From the NCBI RefSeq assembly GCF_014650995.1, contig NZ_BMWA01000030.1:41737-105736 (forward strand): DNA of 64,000 nucleotides, written 5' to 3'. This document shows, in pieces, positions 39,726-48,023 of the stretch (within the stretch, counting starts at the first letter, position 1; the number at the start of each line of letters is the position of its first letter). The DNA comes from Streptomyces viridiviolaceus (GTDB lineage: Bacteria; Actinomycetota; Actinomycetes; Streptomycetales; Streptomycetaceae). The translations under genes and the position numbers were made by a program. The notes beneath the pieces are model-generated. The model did not search any database. It was not told where the DNA came from and saw only the letters and a list, made by a program, of their open reading frames with translations.

Positions 39726-42191
39726 ATGAGCAAGATGCCCCTGCGGGCGAAAGCAGAGATGGCCGCCTACGGGGCATCCGCTGCCGCCCTCACCTACGTG
39801 CCCTCCATGGAGTCGCTGCCCGCGCACGCCACCGCCGCCGCCGTCAGCGGCTCGTGTGTGTGGTGGCTGTACCGGAAGGCCAAGACCCGCGACTTCCGCC
39901 GCACGATCCGCACCGCCCAGCGCGTCCTCGGACCGGTCACCGGCGGCGCCGTCTACGCGACCGCCGCCATCGTGCCCGGCCGCCCCTGGTGGGAGCCGGT
40001 CGCCGCGCTTGGCTGGGGCGCGATGATGTCGGCCGCGCTGCCCATCACCCGCTCCACCTGGACGGCACCGGCCGACGACACGGCCCTCTACCCGCCCGGC
40101 TTCCGCGGCCTGGTCATGCGCCTGTGGGACGACGCCGAAGTCGCCCCGGAGACGCGGCTGGACAACATCGAGCAGACGATCTCCCCCGCGCATCCCGACT
40201 TCACCGCCGACATCGTCGCCCCCGCCGGCAGGCCCGTTCCGCGGATCGAACTGGTCGCCGCGGCCGCCGCCTTCGGCGTCCCCGTCGGCTGCGTCACCGT
40301 AGACGAGATCCCTGGTGTCGGCCCGGGCCGCATGCGGCTCACCGTCGCCCCGACCAGCCGCCGCGGCGGCGGCAGCATCCAAGACATGTGGGCGGACAAG
40401 GTGGCCCGCCCGGACGGCGCCATCCCCGGCAGCGAGATCGTCCGCGTGGAGAGCTTCCCCGCCACTGGTGACCTGCCCGCCCGCGGCATGGTCCTCGCCC
40501 AGGTCGAAGCCGGCAAGCTCGCCCGCATCAACCACGCGCAACTCTGCTCCGCCTTCGGCGTCCAGCCCGAGGAACTGCGCCTGATCGCGGAAGCTCGCGG
40601 CCGCGAGGCCCTGGTGACGCTGTACGAGTCGGCGCCCCTGAAGGGGAGCCGCCGCGCCACTCGGGAGCTGCTCACCCTCGACGCGTACGGCCGGTACACG
40701 ATCGGCACCGCCCACGACGGCAGCGACGCCAAGGTTCACATGCAGAGTGCCGCGGGCACTCTCCACGGGTTCCTCGTCGGCATCACCGGCTCCGGCAAGA
40801 CCGTCGCCCTGGCCCTGATGTGCGCGGCGTGGGCGCTGGCCGGTCTGGCAACCTGGGTGACCTCCGCACGTCCCGACGCGCAGATGAGTGCCGTCGGCCG
40901 GCACATCGACCGCCAGGACGCGGGGCCTGTCTTCACCTGGTGGATGCTCAAGGCCGCCATCGCCCTGATGGACATCCGCGGCACCATCAATGCCGAGGTC
41001 GGCCACGACTTCTCCGCACACTCCCCCTACCCCGGGCTGACTCTGGTCCTCGACGAGTTCAACTCCCTCGTCGGCGACGAGATCCTCGGCGACGACATCG
41101 CCCACATGACCGACGTCCTCGCCCGCGAGGGCCGCAAGTTCGGCATCGGCATCGTCTTCGCCGGCCAGTCCCTCAACCTGTCCAAGCTCGGCGGCGAAGC
41201 CTCCCTGCGTGACCAGGTTCAGGGCGGCATCGGCATCGTCCTGCGCATCGCCGCCTCGTCCGGCGGCATCGCCGCCCGGCAAGCAACCGGCGGACTCGCC
41301 GGGGACACCGACCTGGCCGACATCCCCGACCGGTTCAACGCACGCACCTCGCTCATGGACCGGATGCAAGGTGTCATCGACGACGCGCCCGGCGAGACCA
41401 CCCAGGGCGTCGGCCACACCGTCACCGGGTCTGCGGCGACCATGATGCGCACCCTCTACGTGCACCTGCCCAAGGACGGCTCCCCCGACGGGCTGGACGA
41501 AATCTTCCCGGAGGGCGGCGGCATCAACACGCTCACCGACCGGGAGATCGAGGCCCTGACCGAGCTGGGGCTGTGGCACGACTGGACGACGCCGCCGCCC
41601 ACCGGCAAGGACAGCGACAGCGACAGCCGGGACGACTTCGCAGGCTACGGAGCAGCGGACATCGGCTCGTTCTCCCCGCCCCCGGTCCCGGCAGCCAAGC
41701 CGAAGAAGCGGACCGTCAAGCAGCAGGTCCTCGCCGTCGTCACGGGCGAGATGACAGCCAAGGAGATCCGCGAGCGGGTCGACGCGGCCGCCGGCACCGT
41801 CCGCAACACGCTCAGTGACCTGGTCACGGAAGGCAGGCTCGTCCAGGTCGACCACGGCGTCTACGCCCCCGCCGGCCACCAGGCCGGCGCTGCGGCCGAC
41901 AGCCAGGATCCGCAGCCCGGCCCGGGCCAGCTGCCCGACGGCGTCGACGGCGGGCTCGTTGTCCAGGCCGCCGACCTCATCATCAGCAGCCAGTTCGGAT
42001 CAACGTCGATGCTCCAGCGCAAGCTGCGCGTCGGCTTCGCCCTCGCCGGCCGCCTCATGGACGCCCTGGAACACCGCGGCATCGTCGGCCCCGCCGACGG
42101 CAGCAAAGCACGCGACGTCCTGGTCGCCCCGGAAGCCCAGGACGACGTGCTGCGGGAACTGCGCGCCGACTTCACCCTCGTCGACGACTGA
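39726..42191 (+). CDS. traB: TraB-type FtsK/SpoIIIE conjugative DNA translocase
   Basis: 821 residues. Two N-terminal hydrophobic segments (about 30-50 and 75-100), then a RecA-like motor with Walker A VGITGSGKT near 352, Walker B LTLVLDEFNSLVG near 440 and FGIGIVFAGQSLNLSKLGG. C-terminal winged helices follow: QQVLAVVTGEMTAKEIRERV (about 660-710) and a clear FtsK-gamma domain at about 745-805 (ADLIISSQFGSTSMLQRKLR, then GRLMDALEHRGIVG). Streptomyces TraB pumps double-stranded plasmid DNA between mycelial cells after binding short repeats (clt/TRS) through its C-terminal winged helix. ATG at 39726 after GGAAGG. Central transfer gene of the window. Confidence 0.92.
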   Translation: MSKMPLRAKAEMAAYGASAAALTYVPSMESLPAHATAAAVSGSCVWWLYRKAKTRDFRRTIRTAQRVLGPVTGGAVYATAAIVPGRPWWEPVAALGWGAMMSAALPITRSTWTAPADDTALYPPGFRGLVMRLWDDAEVAPETRLDNIEQTISPAHPDFTADIVAPAGRPVPRIELVAAAAAFGVPVGCVTVDEIPGVGPGRMRLTVAPTSRRGGGSIQDMWADKVARPDGAIPGSEIVRVESFPATGDLPARGMVLAQVEAGKLARINHAQLCSAFGVQPEELRLIAEARGREALVTLYESAPLKGSRRATRELLTLDAYGRYTIGTAHDGSDAKVHMQSAAGTLHGFLVGITGSGKTVALALMCAAWALAGLATWVTSARPDAQMSAVGRHIDRQDAGPVFTWWMLKAAIALMDIRGTINAEVGHDFSAHSPYPGLTLVLDEFNSLVGDEILGDDIAHMTDVLAREGRKFGIGIVFAGQSLNLSKLGGEASLRDQVQGGIGIVLRIAASSGGIAARQATGGLAGDTDLADIPDRFNARTSLMDRMQGVIDDAPGETTQGVGHTVTGSAATMMRTLYVHLPKDGSPDGLDEIFPEGGGINTLTDREIEALTELGLWHDWTTPPPTGKDSDSDSRDDFAGYGAADIGSFSPPPVPAAKPKKRTVKQQVLAVVTGEMTAKEIRERVDAAAGTVRNTLSDLVTEGRLVQVDHGVYAPAGHQAGAAADSQDPQPGPGQLPDGVDGGLVVQAADLIISSQFGSTSMLQRKLRVGFALAGRLMDALEHRGIVGPADGSKARDVLVAPEAQDDVLRELRADFTLVDD

Positions 42192-42296
42192 CAACCCCCT
42201 CGCCACGCGAGCCCCGGCATCGCCGGGGCCGCCGTCGGCTGCCCCGGAACGCCCCGCCGTCCGGCCGCCGGCACCTCACCCCTTGGAAGGACAACC

Positions 42297-42485
42297 GTGG
42301 TTCTGTCGATCTCTCTCACGCTGCTAACCGGCATCGTCGTCTTCCTCCTGGTCCGCAGCGGCCACCAGCGCATCCTGCCCGGCGTTGCCTGCGCGCTGTT
42401 CGGGTTCTCGCTGGCCTCCACCGACATCGCCCCCGGCATCACCAGCGCCATCCAGACCGTCACCAGATGGATCAGCGCCCTCTGA
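42297..42485 (+). CDS. small Spd-like membrane protein
   Basis: 62 residues from the GTG at 42297 (GGAAGG upstream). Two hydrophobic helices: SLTLLTGIVVFLLVRSG and PGVACALFGFSLASTDIAP, with a short C-terminal amphipathic end. Small two-helix proteins directly after traB are typical spread genes in Streptomyces plasmids, but sequence is too short for a firm name. Confidence 0.68.
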   Translation: MVLSISLTLLTGIVVFLLVRSGHQRILPGVACALFGFSLASTDIAPGITSAIQTVTRWISAL

Positions 42486-42522
42486 CCCCCAACCGCCCCG
42501 GCCTGCCCGAGAGGAGACGTTC

Positions 42523-43077
42523 ATGCCCGGCCAGCCCCTCGACATGCTGGACGAAGCCACCAGCGTCCCCGCCAACACCGGCTCCGTCGCTGAGCCGGCG
42601 GAACTGTCCCTCGAGGACCGCCTCACGCTGATCAGCGCGGCGATGACGGTGCGGCTCGACGAGGCGGCCGTCGCCTACGAGGTCAACACCGCGCACATCG
42701 ACACCACCCCCGTCGACCTCGCCGACGTCGTCACCGTGCCGCTCACCCCCAGACTTCAGCCGCAGCCGCTCCCCGCCACTCCGATCGCCGCCCTCCTCGA
42801 GCGGGCCCGAGCCCGGATGGAGACCGACGGGTGGTGCGCGGGTGCGCTGACCGACGAGAGCGGCGCCGTCTGCCTGCTCGGAGCCATCCGCAAAGAGGCC
42901 GGCGGCGACCGCGGCCTGGAGGCCGACGCCGCGTCCGTCGTGCTGAACGTCATCCGCCGCCGTTTCGGTGACGACGTCGACTCGGTGCCGTCCTTCAACG
43001 ACGCGCACAGGTCCGGCCGCATCCCCGTACGCATGCTGGGCGAGGCCGCATCGATGGCGGACGCACAGGGACTGTAG
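42523..43077 (+). CDS. DUF6197-family protein
   Basis: 184 residues from the ATG at 42523 (GAGGAGA upstream). The C-terminal 100 residues match the DUF6197 pattern: LLERARARMETDGWCAGALT, CLLGAIRKEAGG and VPSFNDAHRSG, a small helical domain common in Streptomyces genomes and plasmids. The N-terminus is acidic and helical. Function unknown. Confidence 0.72.
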   Translation: MPGQPLDMLDEATSVPANTGSVAEPAELSLEDRLTLISAAMTVRLDEAAVAYEVNTAHIDTTPVDLADVVTVPLTPRLQPQPLPATPIAALLERARARMETDGWCAGALTDESGAVCLLGAIRKEAGGDRGLEADAASVVLNVIRRRFGDDVDSVPSFNDAHRSGRIPVRMLGEAASMADAQGL

Positions 43078-43089
43078 GAGATAGCCACT

Positions 43090-43533
43090 TCATTCTCTGA
43101 GGGACAGTTCGTGCCGCGCCATCAGTTCGAAGTGTGACCGGGCCGACCGCAGAGGTCGCATCGGGTCCTCGTTGCTCGAATCTGGCGGCCGTACAGCGAA
43201 CAACAGGCGCGTCGCCCGATCGTGAACCTGGTCAGCAGCCGACGCCACGAGCTCCGGGCCAGAGAGCCGGACCTTCGATACGGCATTGACGATGGACCGG
43301 TAGGCAGACGCGCGTTGCTCTTCAGCACCGGGCTGCAAGATCTCTGGATTCGCGATGATGTCATTCACCGCCGTCGTCAACAGGTCATACGCCTCGTAGC
43401 GGCGCTCGAACTGCTTCTGTCGGAAGATTCCCCGCGCGGAGATCCCCGCAGCAGCGACAGCGCCCAGCGCGCCCGCTACGGCCCCGGCCAATCCTGAGAT
43501 GGCACCGACCAGCGCCACATCACCCGCATCCAT
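43090..43533 (-). CDS. single-pass membrane protein, unknown
   Basis: 147 residues from the ATG at 43533 (MDAGDVALVG). One long hydrophobic helix near the N-terminus (ALVGAISGLAGAVAGALGAV) and then a charged helical cytosolic domain (QKQFERRYEAYDLLTTAVND). Layout resembles small actinobacterial membrane proteins with a helix-rich soluble tail. Ribosome site weak; the frame extends further upstream but overlaps the next gene. It points against the surrounding plus-strand genes. Confidence 0.6.
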   Translation of the reverse strand: MDAGDVALVGAISGLAGAVAGALGAVAAAGISARGIFRQKQFERRYEAYDLLTTAVNDIIANPEILQPGAEEQRASAYRSIVNAVSKVRLSGPELVASAADQVHDRATRLLFAVRPPDSSNEDPMRPLRSARSHFELMARHELSLRE

Positions 43534-43612
43534 ACCAGGATTGTCCAGCGCGGCACAGACGGCACAGAAGACCACGTCTTCAGGACGATCTTCGGCGGCA
43601 ACAAGAACTGGA

Positions 43613-43834
43613 TCAGCCCTCCAGCTCGATGACCAGACGCCCGTAGTCGTCGACCCACGCCGGATACACATACCCGCCGACGATGGCGCGGTTCACGAAC
43701 ACCTCGACCTCCGCGTCGGTGTCGATGACCAGGACGCCGTCCTCGTCCGTGAACGCCTGCCACGTGACGCCGTCGGTGTCCATGACCGCCTCGAAATCCA
43801 CCACCGGCGGATCACTGCGAAACCAGCCCATCAC
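43613..43834 (-). CDS. small acidic protein, unknown
   Basis: 73 residues (or 72 from the ATG at 43831), with GGGGGAG directly upstream. Predicted mostly beta: DFEAVMDTDGVTWQAFTDED, VLVIDTDAEVEVFVNRAIVG, YVYPAWVDDYGRLVIELEG. Strongly acidic. Precedes the membrane-protein gene on the minus strand, perhaps as a two-gene operon. No family recognised. Confidence 0.62.
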   Translation of the reverse strand: MMGWFRSDPPVVDFEAVMDTDGVTWQAFTDEDGVLVIDTDAEVEVFVNRAIVGGYVYPAWVDDYGRLVIELEG

Positions 43835-44074
43835 TCCCCCATCCGCTCTTCCGTCCGGCTCTCAGCGTGACGCACGCACGGCCCGCACAAAAGGCCAGCA
43901 CACATGTCCTACCGGGCTTCCTGCCTCGTGACCGAACCCCGCCTCGAAGCAACGGGAGTCGGTCACGGCACAGGCCGTCCGGCCGCCCGAACCATCCCTT
44001 GCGCCCGCCAACAGTCGTGTTGACGGGCGCAGCGCTTCCCGCAGCCGACAGACCACCGCCTGGAGGACCTGACC

Positions 44075-44185
44075 GTGCTCATCCCCCGTCCCCGCCGCCG
44101 GATCGGCCGACCCCGCCCGCAGCGCCCCGGCCCTCGCTACCCGCAGCGGCCTCGCCGCCTGCCCGGCCCCTGGAGCCCGCGATGA
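44075..44185 (+). CDS. 36-residue Arg/Pro-rich peptide
   Basis: GTG at 44075 has GGAGG at ideal spacing and the TGA overlaps the ATG of the next gene (ATGA), both marks of a translated leader. About 14 of 36 residues are Arg and 11 Pro. It could be a functional basic peptide or simply a coupling leader for the following gene. Confidence 0.45.
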   Translation: MLIPRPRRRIGRPRPQRPGPRYPQRPRRLPGPWSPR

Positions 44186-44604
44186 GCAGCCGCAGCCAGG
44201 AGACCGAGGACCTGGTCGACGTCGACCTGTACGACGACGGCAGCTTCCCGCAGTTCCGGTTCGGCCAGGCGCCCGCAGGGCTGGCGACCCGCCGCCAGTT
44301 ACGGGCCATGGGCCTCAGCCCCGGCGGCCAGGAACCCGCCGCGCAGCTCATCTGGCGGCGCGGCCAGCGCATGGCCTGGCTGTACCGCATCGACCTTGCG
44401 AAGCCGAAGCGGGTCCCGACCCTCGCCCAGGAGAGGGCGCTGGATAGGGCCATGGCCGCGAGGCAGAGCTGCCCGGTCTGCCGTCGCCGCTACCGGTACT
44501 GCCTGCCGCTCAAGACCTTGGGCTCCTGCTTGGAGTGCCACGACGGCACCCCCGCCGACCCCTGCGACTACACCACCTCGCCCGACCACACCCTTGCCGC
44601 CTAG
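44182..44604 (+). CDS. RRQL-motif protein with zinc ribbon
   Basis: 140 residues. Contains ATRRQLRAMGLSPGGQEPAA, the RRQL segment repeatedly seen in Streptomyces plasmid proteins, followed by QERALDRAMAARQSCPVCRRRYRYCLP and CLECHDG, a four-Cys zinc ribbon. Start overlaps the preceding small ORF by four bases. Probably binds nucleic acid or another protein; function unknown. Confidence 0.72.
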   Translation: MSSRSQETEDLVDVDLYDDGSFPQFRFGQAPAGLATRRQLRAMGLSPGGQEPAAQLIWRRGQRMAWLYRIDLAKPKRVPTLAQERALDRAMAARQSCPVCRRRYRYCLPLKTLGSCLECHDGTPADPCDYTTSPDHTLAA

Positions 44605-44624
44605 CACCCCTTGGAGACGACGTG

Positions 44625-45089
44625 ATGTCCACACCGACGACCGCCGCGAGCCTCACGGACAAGAACCTGGAAGCCGCCCTGGCAACCGTGCATGCAGAGA
44701 TCGGCCGCACCGACGGCAAGGCCAGCCTGCTCCTGGCGTTCAACGGCGCCGTCCTCGCCGGCCTCGCATCCCTCACCGGTGCCCCCCTCCCGATGCCCAC
44801 CCGGGTCCTGGGAGGCATGGCCGTCGCGGCGATCGTCCTCGCCACGGTCCTGCTGCTGTTAGTCGTCCGCCCCCGCCTCGGTGGCCAGGACCGCGCCTCA
44901 TTCCCCTACTGGGCCCGCCTGGCAGAGACCCAGATCCACGCGTGTATGCACGGCGACACCCGCGCCGCTCGCATCCGCGTCCTGTCCCGCATCGCGGTCG
45001 CCAAGTTCGCCAGGCTGCGCCGCGCCGTCGACTGCACACTCACCGCCCTCGCGCTCCTCGCGCTGGCCGCCGTCGGCGCCGTGTTCTGA
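44625..45089 (+). CDS. Pycsar-effector-like transmembrane protein
   Basis: 154 residues from the ATG at 44625. The N-terminal helix EAALATVHAEIGRTDGKASL LLAFNGAVLAGLASL matches the pattern of the Pycsar effector (PycTM) family, including the polar-then-hydrophobic RTDGKAS...FNGA segment. Further helices are GGMAVAAIVLATVLLLLVV and LTALALLALAAVGAVF, and RPRLGGQDRASFPYWARL follows helix 2 as in relatives. In Pycsar defence such proteins disrupt the membrane when a cyclic pyrimidine nucleotide is made on infection. No pyrimidine cyclase gene is adjacent, so this is an orphan or a repurposed membrane protein. Confidence 0.65.
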   Translation: MSTPTTAASLTDKNLEAALATVHAEIGRTDGKASLLLAFNGAVLAGLASLTGAPLPMPTRVLGGMAVAAIVLATVLLLLVVRPRLGGQDRASFPYWARLAETQIHACMHGDTRAARIRVLSRIAVAKFARLRRAVDCTLTALALLALAAVGAVF

Positions 45090-45157
45090 CCCCTGACCAC
45101 CCCCGCTGCCAGCGACCTGGCGGCCCTCCGTACTGCCCCGGCCGGCCTGCGCCTGCT

Positions 45158-45192
45158 GGCCGGGGCAGTGCGGTGGACCGGACAGCCCGGCC
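45158..45192 (+). repeat. 35-bp leader repeat, copy 1
   Basis: Begins GGCCGGGGCAGTG and ends GACCGGACAGCCCGGCC. It matches the copy at 49193-49227 at 33 of 35 positions and sits 30 bp before the start of the next gene. Its left part forms the right arm of a hairpin with TGCCCCGGCC at 45134-45143. Confidence 0.6.
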
Positions 45193-45220
45193 AGCACCAT
45201 CACATCACCTGGAGACTCGC

Positions 45221-45727
45221 ATGACCGAGATCCTGGCCCTGCCGACACGCCCCTACGCGGCCGACTCCCCGCTCGCCTACCTGCTGGACCTCGCTGCCGA
45301 AGCCGGCGTGCCCAGCGAGGAGGAGCAGCGCGACGACGCCGAAACCACCGCGGCCCACCACGTCTACAGCGCGTACCCGCACAGCCTGGCCCAGGTCGTC
45401 GAGGCCATGGACTGGCGCGGCTACCCCGCGCTGCGCCCCGACGGCTACAAGGACTTCGAACCGTCGGCGGTGGCTTGGCTGGACGGCGGGCTGTGGCTGC
45501 ACCACACCCTGCACATCACCGAGGCCGACGGCGCCCAAGACGTCCTGACGCTGATCGTGCCGTGCACCTGCGGCCGCGGCTACGCCGACATCCGTCTCGA
45601 CACCGAGGACGACCTGCTGGAGATCCTCGCCGACCTGCGGCCCACCCACGGCCGCTCCCCGCACACCGACACCCCGCTCGACTGCGGCAGCATCCACCCC
45701 GCCCCGCAGCAGGACGGCCGGCGGTAA
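45221..45727 (+). CDS. plasmid protein with CxC motif, unknown
   Basis: 168 residues from the ATG at 45221 (GGAG nearby). An N-terminal helical half (SPLAYLLDLAAEAGVPSEEE) is followed by a beta-rich half (SAVAWLDGGLWLHHTLHI, LIVPCTCGRGYADIRLDTED) with CTC and a later Cys, maybe one zinc site. No named family. Confidence 0.65.
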   Translation: MTEILALPTRPYAADSPLAYLLDLAAEAGVPSEEEQRDDAETTAAHHVYSAYPHSLAQVVEAMDWRGYPALRPDGYKDFEPSAVAWLDGGLWLHHTLHITEADGAQDVLTLIVPCTCGRGYADIRLDTEDDLLEILADLRPTHGRSPHTDTPLDCGSIHPAPQQDGRR

Positions 45728-45868
45728 CAGCCCCCGGGGCGACCGCAGCATCGGCAAGGCGCACAGCCGCCCCAGGGACACTCCCGTCCCCGTCACGAGA
45801 CGACAGCACTTCCAGCATGCCTGAGCCCGGAAACACAGCACCGGCCGGTCTCAGGTGATCACACGCAA

Positions 45869-45913
45869 GAGGCGCACCCCCCACCAGAGCCGGACAGCTC
45901 GGGGGTGCGCCTC
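45869..45913 (+). terminator. intercistronic hairpin H4
   Basis: Perfect 13-bp stem GAGGCGCACCCCC (45869-45881) with GGGGGTGCGCCTC (45901-45913); the 19-base loop contains CCGGACAGC, the core of the leader repeats. Ends 39 bp before the diguanylate cyclase start. Confidence 0.65.
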
Positions 45914-45952
45914 CCTCATTCCGCCCGCACGGGCGAGAACGGAGATCCCATC

Positions 45953-46627
45953 ATGCACTCCCCGAGCCTCTTACGGCAGCGTTCCCGCACACTCGTCATC
46001 GCCGCCGCCGTGCCGCTCGCCCTGGCCGCGCTCGCCGACGACGTCCGGGTCCGCCGCCAGCTCGACGCCGCCCGTAAAGATCCGCTGTCCGGCCTGCCCG
46101 GCCGCGACGACCTGATCGCCTACACCGACCGGCTGCTGCGGACCGGCCGCCGCGACCGCGTCCACCTTCTGATGCTGGACGGAAACGGCTTCAAGGCGGT
46201 CAACGACACCTACGGGCACGCCGCCGGCGACGCCGTCATCCGCACCATGGGCCGCCGCCTCACCGCATGGACCGCGGGGCGGCAGGCGCAGGCGGCGCGG
46301 CTGGGCGGCGACGAGTTCGCCGTCACCGCCGTACTGCCTCCTGCGTCCGACCTCGCGGACATCGCGGCCCTGCGCGAGCAGCTGCAGCAGCCCCTCACCC
46401 ACGACGGGCTGACCCTGCAGATGACCGTCTCCCTCGGCATCGCCTGCGCCGCCGACCTGCCCGGCGAGGACGCGAGCCGTCTCCTGCGCGGCGCCGACAC
46501 CGCCATGTACAAGGTCAAGACCGGCGAGCAGGCCTTCCCCTATCTGGCGACCCGGGCCGACGCCTACACCAGCACCGTCAACGGCCGCCGGCCGGGCAGG
46601 CCCGGCACCCACCTCCCTGCCGCATGA
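45953..46627 (+). CDS. GGDEF diguanylate cyclase
   Basis: 224 residues from the ATG at 45953 (GGAG upstream). One N-terminal hydrophobic segment (RTLVIAAAVPLALAALAD) then a full GGDEF domain: DPLSGLPGRDDLIAYTDRLL, MLDGNGFKAVNDTYGHAAGD (metal Asp) and an intact LGGDEFAV near 118, ending ADTAMYKVKT. All catalytic residues look present, so it should make c-di-GMP. No EAL or sensory domain and no obvious RxxD inhibitory site. The next gene overlaps its stop. Confidence 0.88.
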   Translation: MHSPSLLRQRSRTLVIAAAVPLALAALADDVRVRRQLDAARKDPLSGLPGRDDLIAYTDRLLRTGRRDRVHLLMLDGNGFKAVNDTYGHAAGDAVIRTMGRRLTAWTAGRQAQAARLGGDEFAVTAVLPPASDLADIAALREQLQQPLTHDGLTLQMTVSLGIACAADLPGEDASRLLRGADTAMYKVKTGEQAFPYLATRADAYTSTVNGRRPGRPGTHLPAA

Positions 46628-46920
46628 GCCCGCGCACCCCGCGCCCGAAGAAGCCCGCCTCCCGGCGCCCCACGCGCCAGGAGGCGAGCCTCGTACCGGA
46701 GCCGGGCGGGCTCCTGGACTGGCGCGACAGCCGCCACTTCTCCTACCAGGAAGACCCCTGCACGCTCTGCGGCACACCCGCGATGCTGCGCTCCCACGCC
46801 GGGGAGCCCGTGCACAAGACGTGCGCCGAAGCGTGGATCGCCCAGCACCCGGCGGAGGCCCTGCTCGGACGATTCGTGTCCGACGCCCAGCCCAAGCGCC
46901 GCGACGACGACCACGCCTGA
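46624..46920 (+). CDS. small zinc-knuckle protein
   Basis: 98 residues; ATG overlaps the GGDEF stop (ATGA). Basic N-terminus, then DPCTLCGTPAMLRSHAGEPV HKTCAEAWIAQHPAE, a probable Cys-x2-Cys...His...Cys zinc site. Translationally coupled to the cyclase. Function unknown. Confidence 0.65.
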   Translation: MSPRTPRPKKPASRRPTRQEASLVPEPGGLLDWRDSRHFSYQEDPCTLCGTPAMLRSHAGEPVHKTCAEAWIAQHPAEALLGRFVSDAQPKRRDDDHA

Positions 46921-46955
46921 CCCCTCGATCTTCACGTCACCGGGAGAGCTCTGCC

Positions 46956-47474
46956 ATGAGCCGAACGAAGAACACCCGCACCGGGCCGGCCATCGAGGCC
47001 GACCCCCGCATCCCCTTCCCGCACTCGCCGACCCCGACCGTCTGCAAGGCCACGCCCGCCCTGTTCGCCCACGACCTCGGCGACTCCACCCCCGAGGCGA
47101 GCGACCGCATGCACCAGGCCAAGACAGCATGCCGGGCCTGCCCCATCGCCGCCGACTGCCTGAAATGGGCCCTCGCCAACCCCACCCTGACCCGCGAAGG
47201 GATCTGGGCAGCGACCACCGCCCGCGAGCGGACCACGCTGCGCAGGCGGCTGGTGGAGCGGCTCGGCAAGGACTGGGTCGGTGTCGTCGCCGACCACGAC
47301 CGCCGCCTGCACGAACGCCGGGAAGCGGCCCGGCACAGCCCGCTCCCCGTGGCCGAGGCCCGCATCGTGCACCTGGACCGCGAAGCCAACGGCCCCACGC
47401 CCACACCCCGCAGGCCGCTCACCCCCGGCCAGCAGCAGCGCAACCCCGCCCGCCTCCTGACCGGCGTCGCCTGA
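46956..47474 (+). CDS. WhiB-like protein (second copy, extended)
   Basis: 172 residues from the ATG at 46956. Cluster Cys at 30, 59, 62 and 68 (TVCKATPALF; CRACPIAADCLKWAL), followed by EGIWAATTARERTTLRRRL in place of the usual G(V/I)WGG turn. The C-terminal extension of about 70 residues is basic and Pro-rich. Wbl proteins act as redox-sensing transcription factors. The altered turn suggests a divergent partner. Confidence 0.85.
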   Translation: MSRTKNTRTGPAIEADPRIPFPHSPTPTVCKATPALFAHDLGDSTPEASDRMHQAKTACRACPIAADCLKWALANPTLTREGIWAATTARERTTLRRRLVERLGKDWVGVVADHDRRLHERREAARHSPLPVAEARIVHLDREANGPTPTPRRPLTPGQQQRNPARLLTGVA

Positions 47475-47492
47475 GAAAGGAGGGATTGGACC

Positions 47493-48014
47493 ATGGACGA
47501 CACCGCGATAGTCCTCGACGGCTACCTCGACGACCAGACCCTGCCCGACGACCTGCACGGCACCCGCGCCTGCTTCCAGCTCGTCGTCTCCCCCACCGAC
47601 GACCGCATCGACGAACTCGTCATGCCCTGCCACGTTGTCGACCCCGAACTCGCCCACGCCGTACTGCACGACCTCGGCGCCGGCGACCTCCTCCGGGTCA
47701 CCGGAGAACTCCACCTCCCCCGCACCCCCGGCGACGGACTACGCCTGCACGTCACCGACATCACCGTGCTCGAGACCGGACCCGACCTCGCCCACGCCGA
47801 CACCGACCAGGACCTGGCACCCGAAGCACTCCCCGACCACGGGCTCCTCGAGCGCCACGGCGACTACCAGGTCTGGCACGACCCCGACACCGGCCGCAGC
47901 AGCGTCTGGCACACCTCCGGCGAGTGGGCCGGCACCACCGACGACCCCACCGCGCTCACCGACGTCATCACCGCCCACGCCCAGCGCACCCAGCAGCCCC
48001 CCACCCAGCAGTAG
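47493..48014 (+). CDS. possible OB-fold/SSB-like protein upstream of dnaN paralogue
   Basis: 173 residues from the ATG at 47493. First 100 residues are beta-rich (ACFQLVVSPTDDRIDELVMP, LRVTGELHLPRTPGDGLRLH, VTDITVLETG), compatible with an OB fold like those of accessory single-strand-binding proteins. The rest is acidic with a WHD...SGEW segment. It precedes the beta-clamp gene by nine bases and is co-transcribed. The SSB idea is inference from fold pattern and neighbour. Confidence 0.6.
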   Translation: MDDTAIVLDGYLDDQTLPDDLHGTRACFQLVVSPTDDRIDELVMPCHVVDPELAHAVLHDLGAGDLLRVTGELHLPRTPGDGLRLHVTDITVLETGPDLAHADTDQDLAPEALPDHGLLERHGDYQVWHDPDTGRSSVWHTSGEWAGTTDDPTALTDVITAHAQRTQQPPTQQ

Positions 48015-48023
48015 GAGCACCGC

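Noticed and set aside
39720..41879. 719-codon minus-strand frame opposite traB
   Set aside because: Shadow of a gene with clear Walker motifs.
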